From NCBI RefSeq assembly GCF_025847205.1, contig NZ_JAOYTH010000008.1, forward strand, positions 186,001 to 250,000: a stretch of 64,000 nucleotides of DNA. The letters are read 5' to 3'. The DNA comes from Pararhizobium sp. YC-54. Lineage in GTDB: Bacteria; Pseudomonadota; Alphaproteobacteria; Rhizobiales; Rhizobiaceae. The notes below the pieces were generated by a model that had not been told where the DNA came from, ran no database searches, and saw only the letters and a program-made list of their open reading frames with translations. Both the position numbers and the translations under genes were made by a program. This document shows, one piece after another, positions 17,173 through 26,498 of the stretch (positions are counted from its first letter, which is position 1; the number at the start of each line of letters is the position of its first letter).

Positions 17173-19256
17173 TGTCTCTCTGGACGAAAACCTGCGCCGC
17201 CATGCTGGGCTCCGCACTTTTGTGCGTCGCCATCATGTTCGGTCTTGAGGCAGCGGACCGCGCCTATCCGCCACCGCTGGAAAGGGCACGTACGGTCTCG
17301 GCCGAAGTGCTCGATGCGGACGGGCAGCTGTTGCGCGCCTTTGCGACACCGGAGGGCCGCTGGCGGCTGCAGACGACGGCAAAAGACGTCGATCCGCAAT
17401 TCGTGCGCATGCTGATTGCCTATGAGGACCAGCGATTCTGGGAGCACAAGGGTGTCGACCCCTGGGCATTGATGCGCGCCGCCTGGCAGTTTGCCACCCA
17501 CGGGCGGATCGTCTCGGGCGCCTCGACGCTCTCGATGCAGGTGGCGCGCCTGATCGAACCGCGCGAAGGACGTTCGTTTGCGGCAAAAATTCGCCAGCTT
17601 GCCCGCGCGGTGCAGATCGAGCGCCGCCTGAGCAAGGCAGAAATCCTTGATCTTTATCTCACCCATGCACCCTATGGCGGCAATCTCGAAGGCATACGTG
17701 CGGCGAGCCTTGCCTATTTCGGCAAGGAACCAAAACGTCTGACCGTTTCGGAGGCCGCATTGCTGGTGGCGCTTCCCCAGCTTCCGGAGAAACGGCGCCC
17801 CGACCGGCACCTGAAAGCCGCTGAGACGGCGCGCCAGCGGGTGCTGGAGCGCATGGCGGTTTCCGCCGTGATCGGGGAAGGGGAGGCCGAGCGGGCCGCC
17901 TTGGTCGCAGTGCCGGCTCGCCGCCTGCAGTTGCCGGCCTTTGCCGCCCATGTCGCCGAGGCGGCGCGGCGGAAAGAACCGAAGGTCATCCAGCATCAGA
18001 CGACATTGCGCCGGACGATCCAGAAAGGCCTGGAAACCGTGGCAAGGGAGGCAGCCGCCCGGCTCGGCCCCAAAGTATCGATCGCCATGGTCATGGCCGA
18101 CGCACGCACCGGCGAGATCGTCGGAGAGCTCGGTTCCGCCGATTATTTCGATGCCAGCCGCTCCGGCTGGATCGACATGACGCGCATCTCCCGCTCGCCG
18201 GGTTCGACGCTCAAGCCGTTCATCTACGGCCTCGCCTTCGAGGAAGGACTGGTTTCCCAGGAAACGATCATCGAGGACCGGCCGGCGGATTTCTTCGGCT
18301 ACCGACCGCGCAATTTCGACATGACCTATCAGGGTGACGTCAGCATCCGCCAGGCGCTGCAGCTGTCTCTCAACGTTCCGGCCGTCCGGCTGTTGGATTC
18401 CGTCGGGCCGACGCGGCTGATGGTGCGCTTCCGGCGCGCCGAAGTCAGGCCGATCCTGCCTCCCAACGAGGCACCCGGCCTTGCCATCGGGCTGGGCGGG
18501 CTGGGGATCAACCTGAAGGACCTCGTGCAGCTCTACGCCGCCCTTGCCAATCGCGGCAAACCGGTCCGGCTCGGCGACGGTATCCGCGAACAACCGGGAC
18601 CGATCGAAAGCGAGCCGCTTCTCGATCCGGTCGCCACGTGGCAGATCTCCGACATTCTCTCCGGCGTGCTGCCGCCGGCAGGCGCCGTGCAGCGCGGCAT
18701 CGCCTACAAGACCGGAACGAGCTACGGCTACCGCGACGCCTGGTCTGTCGGGTTTGACGGCCGTTACGTTCTCGGCGTCTGGACCGGCCGACCGGACAAT
18801 GGCGCGGTACCGGGCCTGACCGGCTACGGCACGGCCGCACCGATCCTGTTCGAGGGCTTTGCCAAATCCGGCGTTGCCATGACGCCGCTGTCGCAGGCTC
18901 CGGCCGGCGCGGTTCGTATTGCCCAAGCGCAATTGCCGATCAGCCAGCGCCGCTTTTCGCTGACCTCCACCGGTCTCGTTTCCGCGACGGTCCGCGAGGC
19001 AGCGCCGCAGATCGTCTATCCCCCCGAAGGAGCCCGCGTCGAACTGGGCGTCGATACCGACGGGATGTCCATGCCGCTTGTCCTCAAGCTGCAGGGCGGG
19101 CGGGCGCCCTTCCGCTGGCTTGCCAATGGCACGCCACTGCCGCAAACGTCGCGGCGCCGGGTCAATCAATGGGTCCCGGATGGTGCGGGCTATTCCACGT
19201 TGACCGTCATCGACGCAGCCGGGCGGGCGGCAAGCGTGCGGGTTTTTCTCAACTAG
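17172..19256 (+). CDS. pbpC: Penicillin-binding protein 1C (bifunctional peptidoglycan synthase)
   Basis: 694 aa. A single N-terminal membrane anchor is followed by a GT51 glycosyltransferase domain with the catalytic box YEDQRFWEHKGVDP (about residue 86), then a transpeptidase domain with S345-T-L-K348 in SPGSTLKPF, the SxN motif SLN and KTGTS, and a C-terminal BiPBP_C domain typical of PBP1C. All catalytic motifs are present. It polymerises and cross-links peptidoglycan in the periplasm. The ATG overlaps the stop of the macroglobulin gene, so the two are translationally coupled and probably act together. Confidence 0.93.
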   Translation: MSLWTKTCAAMLGSALLCVAIMFGLEAADRAYPPPLERARTVSAEVLDADGQLLRAFATPEGRWRLQTTAKDVDPQFVRMLIAYEDQRFWEHKGVDPWALMRAAWQFATHGRIVSGASTLSMQVARLIEPREGRSFAAKIRQLARAVQIERRLSKAEILDLYLTHAPYGGNLEGIRAASLAYFGKEPKRLTVSEAALLVALPQLPEKRRPDRHLKAAETARQRVLERMAVSAVIGEGEAERAALVAVPARRLQLPAFAAHVAEAARRKEPKVIQHQTTLRRTIQKGLETVAREAAARLGPKVSIAMVMADARTGEIVGELGSADYFDASRSGWIDMTRISRSPGSTLKPFIYGLAFEEGLVSQETIIEDRPADFFGYRPRNFDMTYQGDVSIRQALQLSLNVPAVRLLDSVGPTRLMVRFRRAEVRPILPPNEAPGLAIGLGGLGINLKDLVQLYAALANRGKPVRLGDGIREQPGPIESEPLLDPVATWQISDILSGVLPPAGAVQRGIAYKTGTSYGYRDAWSVGFDGRYVLGVWTGRPDNGAVPGLTGYGTAAPILFEGFAKSGVAMTPLSQAPAGAVRIAQAQLPISQRRFSLTSTGLVSATVREAAPQIVYPPEGARVELGVDTDGMSMPLVLKLQGGRAPFRWLANGTPLPQTSRRRVNQWVPDGAGYSTLTVIDAAGRAASVRVFLN

Positions 19257-19377
19257 CATCACCCGGATTTCAGTCCTTCGGCAGGGGCGAAGCCGCTCGG
19301 CTGAAACCGCGCCGCATTTTCGCAGCGAAAAGCGACCGGCCATGCGGCATGACCGGTCACAGCATATGCGGTGCGAA

Positions 19378-21096
19378 TTATCGCGCGCCGCTCTTCGAAA
19401 TATAATCCGCGGCCACCCGCGCCACGAGCGCCAGAGAAATCGCCCCGGCATCGGGATGGCCGATACTTTTTGCAGCGAGCGGCCGGGCACGGCCGAGTTT
19501 CGGGGTCAGGGCAGACGTTGCATCGGCAGCGGACTTTGCAGCATCTGCCGCCAGCGTCCAGGCTTGCGGTAGCGATTTGCCAGAGGCGGCCTCACGCTCC
19601 AGCGTTTCGACAAACGGGATCAGCGCATCGACCAGCGTCTTGTCGCCAAGCCGCGCGCGGCCAAGCCGGGTGACGCCATCGAGCGCAAGCCGGGCTCCCT
19701 GGACGGCAGCGTCTTTTTCGATCGCGCCGCTGTCGCTCAATGCGTTGCTCCATGCGCGCAAAAGCAGGCCCCAGATCGCGCCCGACGTTCCGCCAGCCCT
19801 GTCGGCCCACGCGTCGCCGGCAACGGCCAGAACGCTCGCGGCGCCGGCGCCGGCAGCAACGGCAGCATTGGCAGCCTCGAGTGCGGCAGCCGAACCCCGG
19901 CGCATGCCCTGGCCGTGATCGCCGTCGCCTGCATGCGCGTCGATCCCGCCGAGTTCGTCTTCCGCATCCTTCAGCGCTGCAGCGATGCCCGAAAGCAGGC
20001 CAGCCACGCACTTGCCGGCGTCCCTCGATGCCTCGGAGGCAGGGGCGAACACCATCTTTCCTTCAATGTCGTCAAGCGGATCGGTTGCCGGTTCCGTCAT
20101 GAACGTTGCGCCACGGCGCAGGACCGGCGTATCGCATGCGGCCGACCAGAGCGTTTCCAGCTCTTCGTCGAGCCAGAGAAGCGTCAGCGAGCAGCCCTGC
20201 ATATCGAGGCTGGTGACGAATTCACCGGCTTCGGGTGCCACGACATCCAGTCCGGCATCCTTCAGAAGCGTCGCAACCGATGTCCAGAGCACGAACAGCT
20301 CTTCATATTTCGTCGCGCCCAGACCGTTAAGGACAGCGCCAACTTTCGCCGTTCCCGCTGGACGCTCGGCCAGCAGCTTTTCCGTCAAAAGCTTGGCCAG
20401 ATCCTTGGCGGGAATAATCGCCTCTTCCTTGATTCCCGGCTCGCCATGAATGCCGAGACCCAGCGCCATCTGGCCGTGCGGGACCGTGAACAATGGCCCG
20501 CCCGCACCCGGCAGGGTGCAGCCCTTGAAGGCGACGCCGAAGGAAACGGTGCGGTCATTGGCAAGACGCGTCACGCGTTCCACCTCGTTAAGGTTCATGC
20601 CGGCTTCCGCCGCAGCACCGGCAATCTTGAAGACGACGAGATCGCCCGCAATGCCGCGGCGCTTGGCGGCCGCATCCATCGGCGCACTCGCCACATCATC
20701 GGTGACCGGCACGATGCGCACGTCGATGCCTTCGGCCCGCAGGCGCTCCGCCGCAACCCCGAAATTCAGCACGTCGCCGGCATAGTTGCCGAAACCGAGA
20801 AGAATACCGCCGCCCTGATCGGCATGGCGGCAAACGCGCGCCACCGCAGCCGTAGAAGGGGAGGCGAACACATCGCCGGCCACGGCCGCATCGGCAAGGC
20901 CCGGGCCGACATAACCGGCGAAAGCCGGATAATGGCCGGAGCCACCGCCAATCACCACCGAGACCTTGCCCTTCGGCACCTTGGTCGCGCGCACGACGCC
21001 GCCCTTCACATGACGGACATAGCGGCTGTAGATCGCAGCGAACCCGGCAAGCGCTGTCGTTGCGAAATCCTCAGGGGCATCGAAAATGGTGGTCAT
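19378..21096 (-). CDS. Dihydroxyacetone kinase family protein, fused DhaK-DhaL
   Basis: 572 aa. The DhaK domain (residues 1 to about 330) has GGGSGHYPAFAGYVG and the histidine that binds the substrate carbonyl covalently in GIHGEPGIKEE. The ATP-binding DhaL domain (about 360-570) has the metal-binding aspartates in DAHAGDGDHGQGM. This is the single-chain, ATP-dependent form. Family members phosphorylate dihydroxyacetone, erythrulose or related ketoses. It is the last gene of the operon pdxA-tctCBA-isomerase-kinase and overlaps the isomerase gene by 4 bp. The partner genes suggest a C3/C4 ketose made by the PdxA-like enzyme, but the exact substrate is open. Confidence 0.85.
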   Translation of the reverse strand: MTTIFDAPEDFATTALAGFAAIYSRYVRHVKGGVVRATKVPKGKVSVVIGGGSGHYPAFAGYVGPGLADAAVAGDVFASPSTAAVARVCRHADQGGGILLGFGNYAGDVLNFGVAAERLRAEGIDVRIVPVTDDVASAPMDAAAKRRGIAGDLVVFKIAGAAAEAGMNLNEVERVTRLANDRTVSFGVAFKGCTLPGAGGPLFTVPHGQMALGLGIHGEPGIKEEAIIPAKDLAKLLTEKLLAERPAGTAKVGAVLNGLGATKYEELFVLWTSVATLLKDAGLDVVAPEAGEFVTSLDMQGCSLTLLWLDEELETLWSAACDTPVLRRGATFMTEPATDPLDDIEGKMVFAPASEASRDAGKCVAGLLSGIAAALKDAEDELGGIDAHAGDGDHGQGMRRGSAAALEAANAAVAAGAGAASVLAVAGDAWADRAGGTSGAIWGLLLRAWSNALSDSGAIEKDAAVQGARLALDGVTRLGRARLGDKTLVDALIPFVETLEREAASGKSLPQAWTLAADAAKSAADATSALTPKLGRARPLAAKSIGHPDAGAISLALVARVAADYISKSGAR

Positions 21097-22046
21097 GACG
21101 TCTGTCCTTGGTCGCGAGGCAGGATGCGCCTCAGATAATCGCGATTGGCTGCGCTGACGGAAAGCCCGTCGCCGCCATAATGTTCACAAAGGAAGGGGCT
21201 CGAAAAGCCATGTGCCAGTGCCATGCGAATGGCGGCGCGATAATTGATGATACCGGTTACGAGTGGCGCCGGATGCGTGACGATGACGCCCGATGCCGGG
21301 TCCTCCGTGCGGGTGTAATTCTTCACGTGCCAGTATTTCGCATGAGGCGCGACCTTGGCCATCATCTCCTGCCAGTGCTCCACCGGCCGGTGCAGCCGGA
21401 TGAGGTTGCCGAGATCGGCATTTATGCCGACATTGGCAAGGCCGATATCCTCGACGAAACGGACCGAGCTTTCAGCCGTGCCGAGATAGGTATCCTCGTA
21501 CATTTCCAGCGCCAGCTCGATGCCAAGTTCTTCAGCATGACGGCCCAGCTCGCGGATGCGGGAAACGGCCTTTTGCCAGGTCGCCGCATCGTCAGGGTTC
21601 TTCGCGCCGTCGACTGTCCAGAACCACAGCGCCTTCTTCTGTGCGTCGGTCAGCGCTTCGAACAGGCCGAAGGACACCGAATCGGCGCCGGTCGCCTTGG
21701 CGGTATCGATGACCCGGTGGCCATAGGCAAGATAATCATCGCCAAACTTCGCATCTATGACGCTGCGCCGCGCCGTCGAGATCGCCGGCATCGTCAGCCC
21801 CAGCGACCGCGTCAACGCCACAAAAGCGTCGAGCCGTGCGGGCGAAAGGTCGGCAAGCCGGATCCAGCTGTCGGTCGGATCGAGTTCGGTGAAACCGGCA
21901 TCGACAACATCGGCCAGCGTCTCTGCCCATTCCTCGACAGACTGGTCCTGAACCGAGCGCCCATCGGGCAGAGCGTTCGGATACTGGATCATCGCGGCCG
22001 CAATCGGCCAAGTTTCTCTATTCCATCGACGCGGTTCGGCTGTCAT
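21093..22046 (-). CDS. Sugar phosphate isomerase/epimerase family protein (xylose isomerase-like TIM barrel)
   Basis: 317 aa from ATG 22046 (AGGA 8 nt upstream); an upstream TTG at 22061 is less likely. It is an AP-endonuclease-2-like TIM barrel, with metal-binding candidates in LALEMYEDTYLG, GINADLGNL, YWHVKNY and CEHYGGDG. Members isomerise or epimerise small sugars and sugar acids in the cytoplasm using divalent metal. It overlaps the downstream kinase gene by 4 bp and follows tctA by 41 bp, so it belongs to the same catabolic operon. Sequence alone does not separate isomerase, epimerase and dehydratase roles. Confidence 0.75.
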   Translation of the reverse strand: MTAEPRRWNRETWPIAAAMIQYPNALPDGRSVQDQSVEEWAETLADVVDAGFTELDPTDSWIRLADLSPARLDAFVALTRSLGLTMPAISTARRSVIDAKFGDDYLAYGHRVIDTAKATGADSVSFGLFEALTDAQKKALWFWTVDGAKNPDDAATWQKAVSRIRELGRHAEELGIELALEMYEDTYLGTAESSVRFVEDIGLANVGINADLGNLIRLHRPVEHWQEMMAKVAPHAKYWHVKNYTRTEDPASGVIVTHPAPLVTGIINYRAAIRMALAHGFSSPFLCEHYGGDGLSVSAANRDYLRRILPRDQGQTS

Positions 22047-22087
22047 GGCGTTTCCTTGCAAAAAACGTGAGATAGGCGGCGGGCCGA

Positions 22088-23626
22088 TCAGGCCGCCGGT
22101 TTTCCATCGTGAGCCGGAGCCGGCGCTTCTTTCCTGCCACCACGGGCAAGACCGATCAGCCAGAACACCAGCGGCGACAAGAGCAGCGCCAGACCCAGCG
22201 CCATCAGGCCGGAGACAAGGCTGTTCGACCAGAAGATCGAGAGATCGCCGTTGGACATCAGCATCGATTGCCGGAAGGCATCCTCCGCCTTGTCGCCGAG
22301 AACCATGGCCAGAACCAGCGGCGCCAGCGGATACTCGAGCTTCTTGAAGACATAGCCGAGCACACCGAAGGCAATGACCAGCCAGATATCCATCACCGAA
22401 TTCGCCACCTGATAGGCGCCGGAAAAGATGACCGCAACGATGATCGGTCCGATGATGGCAAACGGTACGCGCAGGATCGAGGCGTAGAGCGGTACGGTGG
22501 CGAGCACCAGGATGACGGCGACGATATTGCCGAGATACATCGAGGCGATCAGGCCCCAGACGAAATCCGGCCGGTCGGTAAACAGCGTCGGGCCGGGGGT
22601 GAGGCCCCAGATCATCAGGCCACCCATCATGACGGCAGCCGTGGCGGAACCGGGAACACCCAGCGCCAGCATGGGTAGCAAAGCCGAAGTACCTGCCGAA
22701 TGGTCGGCGGTCTCGGGTGCCACGATGCCGCGCGGGTCACCCTTACCGAACATCGACTTGTCGCGAGCCGAGCGGCGGGCAACGCCGTAGCTCATGAACG
22801 AGGCTGCGGTCGGACCGGCCGGCGTGATGCCCATCCAGATGCCGATGATCGTCGAGCGCAGGATGGTGAACCAGTAGCGCGGCATTTCCATCAGCGTGCG
22901 GCCGATCTCGGAGAGCTTGACGCGCGCCTTGATGCCTTCGAAACGCAGGCCTTCTTCCGTGGTTAAAAGCAATTCGCCGATACCGAACAGGCCCATGACG
23001 GCGATCAGGAAGGAAACGCCCTTGATCAGCTCGGGAATATCGAAGGTGAGGCGCAGGTTGCCGGAGATCGTGTCCATGCCGACCGAAGCCAGGCCAAAAC
23101 CGAGCATCATCGAGACCAGCGTCTTGAACGGCGATTGGGCGCCCATCGAGATGAAGCTGGCGAAAGCAAGGAAATAGACGGCGAAATATTCGGGCGAGGA
23201 GAAGCGCAGCGCGAAATTGGCGACCCAGCCGGAAAGCAGCGTGATCATCACGACACCGGCGAGCGCGCCGATACCGGCGGAAACGAAGGCGAGCGTCAGC
23301 GCCCGGCTGGCCTGACCGGTCTTTGCCATCGGATAACCGTCGAAGGTCGTGGCGACGGAGGAGGGCTCTCCGGGGATATTGAACAGGATGGATGTCGTCG
23401 ATCCGCCGAACAGCGCGCCCCAATACATGCAGGACAACAGGATGATCGCCGAGATCGGGTCCATCGAGAACGTCAGCGGTAAAAGCAGCGACACGCCGTT
23501 GGGAGCCCCCAACCCGGGAAGCACGCCGACAAGGATGCCAAGCGTCACGCCCAGCATCATCAAGAGAATATGGTTGAAGCTCAGGATATGGCCGAAGCCA
23601 TCGATCAAGAGACCGATATTTTCCAT
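22088..23626 (-). CDS. tctA: Tripartite tricarboxylate transporter, large permease subunit TctA
   Basis: 512 aa, very hydrophobic, the usual TctA length. The signature region GVLPGLGAPNGVSLLLPLTF and the conserved MYWGALFGGSTTSILFNIPG stretch near residue 70 identify DUF112/TctA. TTT systems import organic acids using the proton or sodium gradient with a periplasmic binding protein. It lies between tctB and the isomerase gene in the six-gene minus-strand operon. The transported acid is probably the substrate of the downstream enzymes. Confidence 0.93.
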   Translation of the reverse strand: MENIGLLIDGFGHILSFNHILLMMLGVTLGILVGVLPGLGAPNGVSLLLPLTFSMDPISAIILLSCMYWGALFGGSTTSILFNIPGEPSSVATTFDGYPMAKTGQASRALTLAFVSAGIGALAGVVMITLLSGWVANFALRFSSPEYFAVYFLAFASFISMGAQSPFKTLVSMMLGFGLASVGMDTISGNLRLTFDIPELIKGVSFLIAVMGLFGIGELLLTTEEGLRFEGIKARVKLSEIGRTLMEMPRYWFTILRSTIIGIWMGITPAGPTAASFMSYGVARRSARDKSMFGKGDPRGIVAPETADHSAGTSALLPMLALGVPGSATAAVMMGGLMIWGLTPGPTLFTDRPDFVWGLIASMYLGNIVAVILVLATVPLYASILRVPFAIIGPIIVAVIFSGAYQVANSVMDIWLVIAFGVLGYVFKKLEYPLAPLVLAMVLGDKAEDAFRQSMLMSNGDLSIFWSNSLVSGLMALGLALLLSPLVFWLIGLARGGRKEAPAPAHDGKPAA

Positions 23627-23660
23627 GTCTTTCCTCCTAAAGACAACAAGGCCGGCGGGA

Positions 23661-24161
23661 TCAATAGATCCCGAACCAGGCCTCGACCGGACCTTTCAGG
23701 AGCGGAACCTTGAAGCCGATTTCGAAAATGACGAAGAAGAGAAGCGAAACAGTGACGCCCGCAGGCAGGCCGATCCACCATTTGTAGCGGCCCTGGAATG
23801 TCATGGCACCGGCGATATAGAGCGCTGTTCCGACGTAAAGACCGAGAAAGGTGGAGACCGCGGCAAAGACAACGAGCGGCAACAGGAACGACAGGACGAC
23901 CTTGAAGCGTGCCGCCTCAAAGAAAATCTCGTCGCGGCCGCGATGCTTGACCACCGCGCCGATCAGATTGGCGGCGCTACCGAACATGATCAGAAGGCCG
24001 ATGTAGAAGGGAAAATACCCGGCATCCGGCCCCATGTCGGTCCAACCCGTTCCGGCCTCGGCCGATCCGTAGCAGACGGCGGCACCGAAGGCGCCGGTCA
24101 ACAGGGCGACGCCGATCTCCATCGTAAAACGGGACAGTCCCTTGGCGCTGTTCTCGCTCAT
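23661..24161 (-). CDS. tctB: Tripartite tricarboxylate transporter, small permease subunit TctB
   Basis: 166 aa with four hydrophobic segments (starting near residues 15, 45, 85 and 125), the size and topology of TctB. It begins MSENSAKGLSRFTMEIG. It lies 34 bp upstream of tctA and 61 bp downstream of tctC. TctB is weakly conserved, so the assignment leans on topology and on the strict TctC-TctB-TctA order. Confidence 0.85.
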   Translation of the reverse strand: MSENSAKGLSRFTMEIGVALLTGAFGAAVCYGSAEAGTGWTDMGPDAGYFPFYIGLLIMFGSAANLIGAVVKHRGRDEIFFEAARFKVVLSFLLPLVVFAAVSTFLGLYVGTALYIAGAMTFQGRYKWWIGLPAGVTVSLLFFVIFEIGFKVPLLKGPVEAWFGIY

Positions 24162-24222
24162 CGTTCAAACCTTTCCGGTGGGCGCGGACGCCCTATAGCG
24201 TCCGCAGGGAACCTTAATGGGT

Positions 24223-25212
24223 TCAGTTGGCCAGCCAGCCTTCGCGCTTCAGCACTTGCGTAACCGAAGCCTCGTTGCCCTTGATGAAATCGGCAAGCTG
24301 CGTGCCGCTCATGTAGTCCGCCGACTGCGAGGTATCGGCGAGGTACTTGGCCCATTCCGGCGTCTCGGACACCTTTTTCAGCACGCCGGCGTAAAAATCA
24401 ACAACGTCCTTTTCGACGCCAGCCGGTAGCCAGACGGTGCGGGGCATGGAATAATTGTCGATTGCGATGCCGCTTTCCTTGCAGGTCGGGATGTCGCCCC
24501 AGCCCTGTTCGCCGACGACCTTGCCACCGCTCTTCAGCTTTTCGGACTTGAACACGCAGACCGGCTTGACCATGCCTGCCTGCCACTGGCCGAGGTTCTC
24601 GCTGGGATTGTTGACGTTGGCGGCAATGTGTTCACCGGCCAGCTGAACGGCTGCTTCGCCGCCGCTCTTGAACGGGATGTAGCCGAGCTTGGCGCCGGTC
24701 GCATCGTTGATCATCGAGGTCAGGATCTGGTCAACGTCCTTCGACTGGCTGCCGCCAACCTTGTAGTTGCCGGATTCCTTGGCCTTGGCGACGAAATCGG
24801 CGGCCGTCTTGACTTCGGCCTTGCCGTTGACCCAGAGCACGAACTCATCGGCGGCAAGCGCTGCGACCGGCGTCAGGTCTTCCGACGTGTAGGGAACCTT
24901 GGCGCGAACCGGCAGCAGATAGGCATTGTTGGTGCCGAAGGCGAGCTTGTAGGCGTCGCCCTTGTAGCCAGCCGTATAGACAAAGCCTTCCGCGCCGCCG
25001 GCGCTGCCCTTGTTGGTGACGACGACCGGTGCCTTCATCAGCTCATACTTGGCGATGATCGACTGGATTGTGCGGGCAAAAATGTCCGTGCCGCCGCCGG
25101 GACCGGCCGTGACGACGAACTCGACCGGGCGGTTCGGCTCGAACGCCATGGCCGGGGCGGCAACGCCGAATGCGGCTGCCATGATGCATGCGATTGAGAC
25201 TGTATTTTTCAT
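24223..25212 (-). CDS. tctC: Tripartite tricarboxylate transporter, periplasmic binding protein TctC (Bug family)
   Basis: 329 aa with a signal peptide (MKNTVSIACIMAAAFGVAAPAMA) followed by FEPNRPVEFVVTAGPGGGTD, the conserved Bug/TctC ligand-binding start. It captures a carboxylate in the periplasm for TctAB. It follows pdxA by 68 bp; an AGGAG-containing site precedes the ATG. Bug proteins vary widely in ligand, so a four-carbon sugar acid is an inference from neighbours. Confidence 0.92.
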   Translation of the reverse strand: MKNTVSIACIMAAAFGVAAPAMAFEPNRPVEFVVTAGPGGGTDIFARTIQSIIAKYELMKAPVVVTNKGSAGGAEGFVYTAGYKGDAYKLAFGTNNAYLLPVRAKVPYTSEDLTPVAALAADEFVLWVNGKAEVKTAADFVAKAKESGNYKVGGSQSKDVDQILTSMINDATGAKLGYIPFKSGGEAAVQLAGEHIAANVNNPSENLGQWQAGMVKPVCVFKSEKLKSGGKVVGEQGWGDIPTCKESGIAIDNYSMPRTVWLPAGVEKDVVDFYAGVLKKVSETPEWAKYLADTSQSADYMSGTQLADFIKGNEASVTQVLKREGWLAN

Positions 25213-25280
25213 TTTAAACTCCTCCGTTGAATGAACGGCGCGAACCTCCTCACGCCGGTATGGACTAACCCCGTTCGAAT

Positions 25281-26315
25281 TCAGGCAGCCGCGGCCTGCG
25301 CCGCACTTCTTTTCGCCATGCGTGCTGCCAGAAGAATGGCCTCACGGCTCGCACCAACGTCGGCAATTCCCTTGCCGGCAATGTCGTATGCGGTGCCGTG
25401 AGCGGGTGTGCACAGGGCGAATGGCAGTCCGCCCATCATCGTCACGCCCTTGTCGAAACCCATCATCTTCATCGCGATCTGACCCTGATCGTGATACATC
25501 GTCAGAACCGCCTGAAAACCTTCCTTCAGCGCCCGCAGGAATACGGTGTCGGCCGGGAAGGGACCTTCGACATCCCATCCGCGCTGGCGGGCAAACTGCA
25601 CGGCCGGCTCGATGATGTCGATTTCTTCCATGCCGAAGCTGCCGCCGTCGCCGGCATGCGGATTGAGGCCTGCAACCGCGATGCGCGGATTTTCATAACC
25701 GGCTGCCTTCAGGCACTGCCGTGTCAGCTCGATCTCGGCCAGGATGCCGTCAACCGACAGGTTGGCCGAAACTTCAGACAGCGGAATGTGCGAGGTGACG
25801 CGCGCGTTCCAGACCTTCTCCAGAACGTTGAACTCGCGCACCTTGCCGGTGAAACCGATGACATCGGCAACGAACCGAATTTCGTCGTCATAGCCCGGAT
25901 AGGCAAAGCGCATCGCCTTCTTGTTGAAGGGCGTGAAGCAAACGGCCTGCGCCCGGCCCTTATCGGCCAGTTCCAGCGCAGTGCGGAAATTGGTGGTGGC
26001 GAACGTGCCGCCGGCAAGCGTTGCCTCGCCGCGATCGACATCAGCCGGATCGAGATGAGCGAGATCGATGAACACGTGCCTTGCAGTGCCGGCGCTTTCG
26101 AAATTTTCAAGCGATTCGGAAGCGAGATCGAGCGTCAGCCCGGCGCAGTCGGCACCCTCATCCAGAATGCGGCGATCGCCGATCACGACCAGATGGGCGG
26201 CACCCCGAATGTCATCCATCGAAAGAAGGCGGGCGGTCAGTTCGGGGCTGATGCCTGCCGGGTCGCCCATGGCGAGCGCAATGACAGGACGCGCATCGTT
26301 GGCGCTCAGGGTCAT
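25281..26315 (-). CDS. PdxA-family dehydrogenase (4-phospho-threonate/erythronate dehydrogenase-like, PdxA2)
   Basis: 344 aa from ATG 26315 (GGAGGA about 8 nt upstream); ATG 26336 and 26360 are weaker. Family start is PVIALAMGDPAGISPE. The three metal-binding histidines of PdxA are recognisable in VTSHIPLSEV, GLNPHAGDGG and MYHDQGQ. PdxA enzymes oxidise a 4-phospho-3-hydroxy acid, with decarboxylation. Outside vitamin B6 synthesis, PdxA2 paralogues act on phospho-D-threonate or phospho-D-erythronate. Location as first gene of a transport/kinase operon under a GntR regulator favours the catabolic role. The usual DUF1537 kinase partner is absent; a DhaK-like kinase is present instead. Confidence 0.85.
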   Translation of the reverse strand: MTLSANDARPVIALAMGDPAGISPELTARLLSMDDIRGAAHLVVIGDRRILDEGADCAGLTLDLASESLENFESAGTARHVFIDLAHLDPADVDRGEATLAGGTFATTNFRTALELADKGRAQAVCFTPFNKKAMRFAYPGYDDEIRFVADVIGFTGKVREFNVLEKVWNARVTSHIPLSEVSANLSVDGILAEIELTRQCLKAAGYENPRIAVAGLNPHAGDGGSFGMEEIDIIEPAVQFARQRGWDVEGPFPADTVFLRALKEGFQAVLTMYHDQGQIAMKMMGFDKGVTMMGGLPFALCTPAHGTAYDIAGKGIADVGASREAILLAARMAKRSAAQAAAA

Positions 26316-26348
26316 GGTGAAGGTCCTCCGCTTCATACTGTTGAAGCC

Positions 26349-26377
26349 GTCATACGTCATTCAAAATGCTGCATCAA
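26349..26377 (-). promoter_or_regulatory. Promoter of the pdxA-tctCBA operon
   Basis: On the minus strand, TTGATG (26377-26372) and TATGAC (26354-26349) are separated by 17 bp, giving a start near 26342 and a leader of about 27 nt. The -35 overlaps one of two ATGCNGCAT palindromes, fitting repression by the divergent GntR protein. Confidence 0.6.
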
Positions 26378-26405
26378 GTCTTTTGTATTCTGTATGCAGC
26401 ATTTT
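26363..26405. promoter_or_regulatory. Twin palindromic operators between pdxA and its GntR regulator
   Basis: Arms AAAATGCTGCAT (26363-26374) and ATGCAGCATTTT (26394-26405) are perfect inverted repeats. Each contains a self-palindromic 9-mer, ATGCTGCAT and ATGCAGCAT, with centres 28 bp apart. The first overlaps the pdxA -35; the second sits just upstream of TTGACG at 26409 in the gntR direction. This suggests one regulator dimer per site and coordinated control of both promoters. Confidence 0.65.
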
Positions 26406-26498
26406 TTGTTGACGTCAGATCAGGCAATCTTCATGTTCGCAATGCGCGAAAAAAATGATTCAGAAACTCACGCGGCAGAGCGGAACAGGCTTAAAGAC

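Noticed and set aside
23498..23513. GTTGGGAGCCCCCAAC, one mismatch from the parS-like palindrome
   Set aside because: Lies in the conserved GLGAPNGV codons of tctA, so the resemblance is explained by coding constraint.
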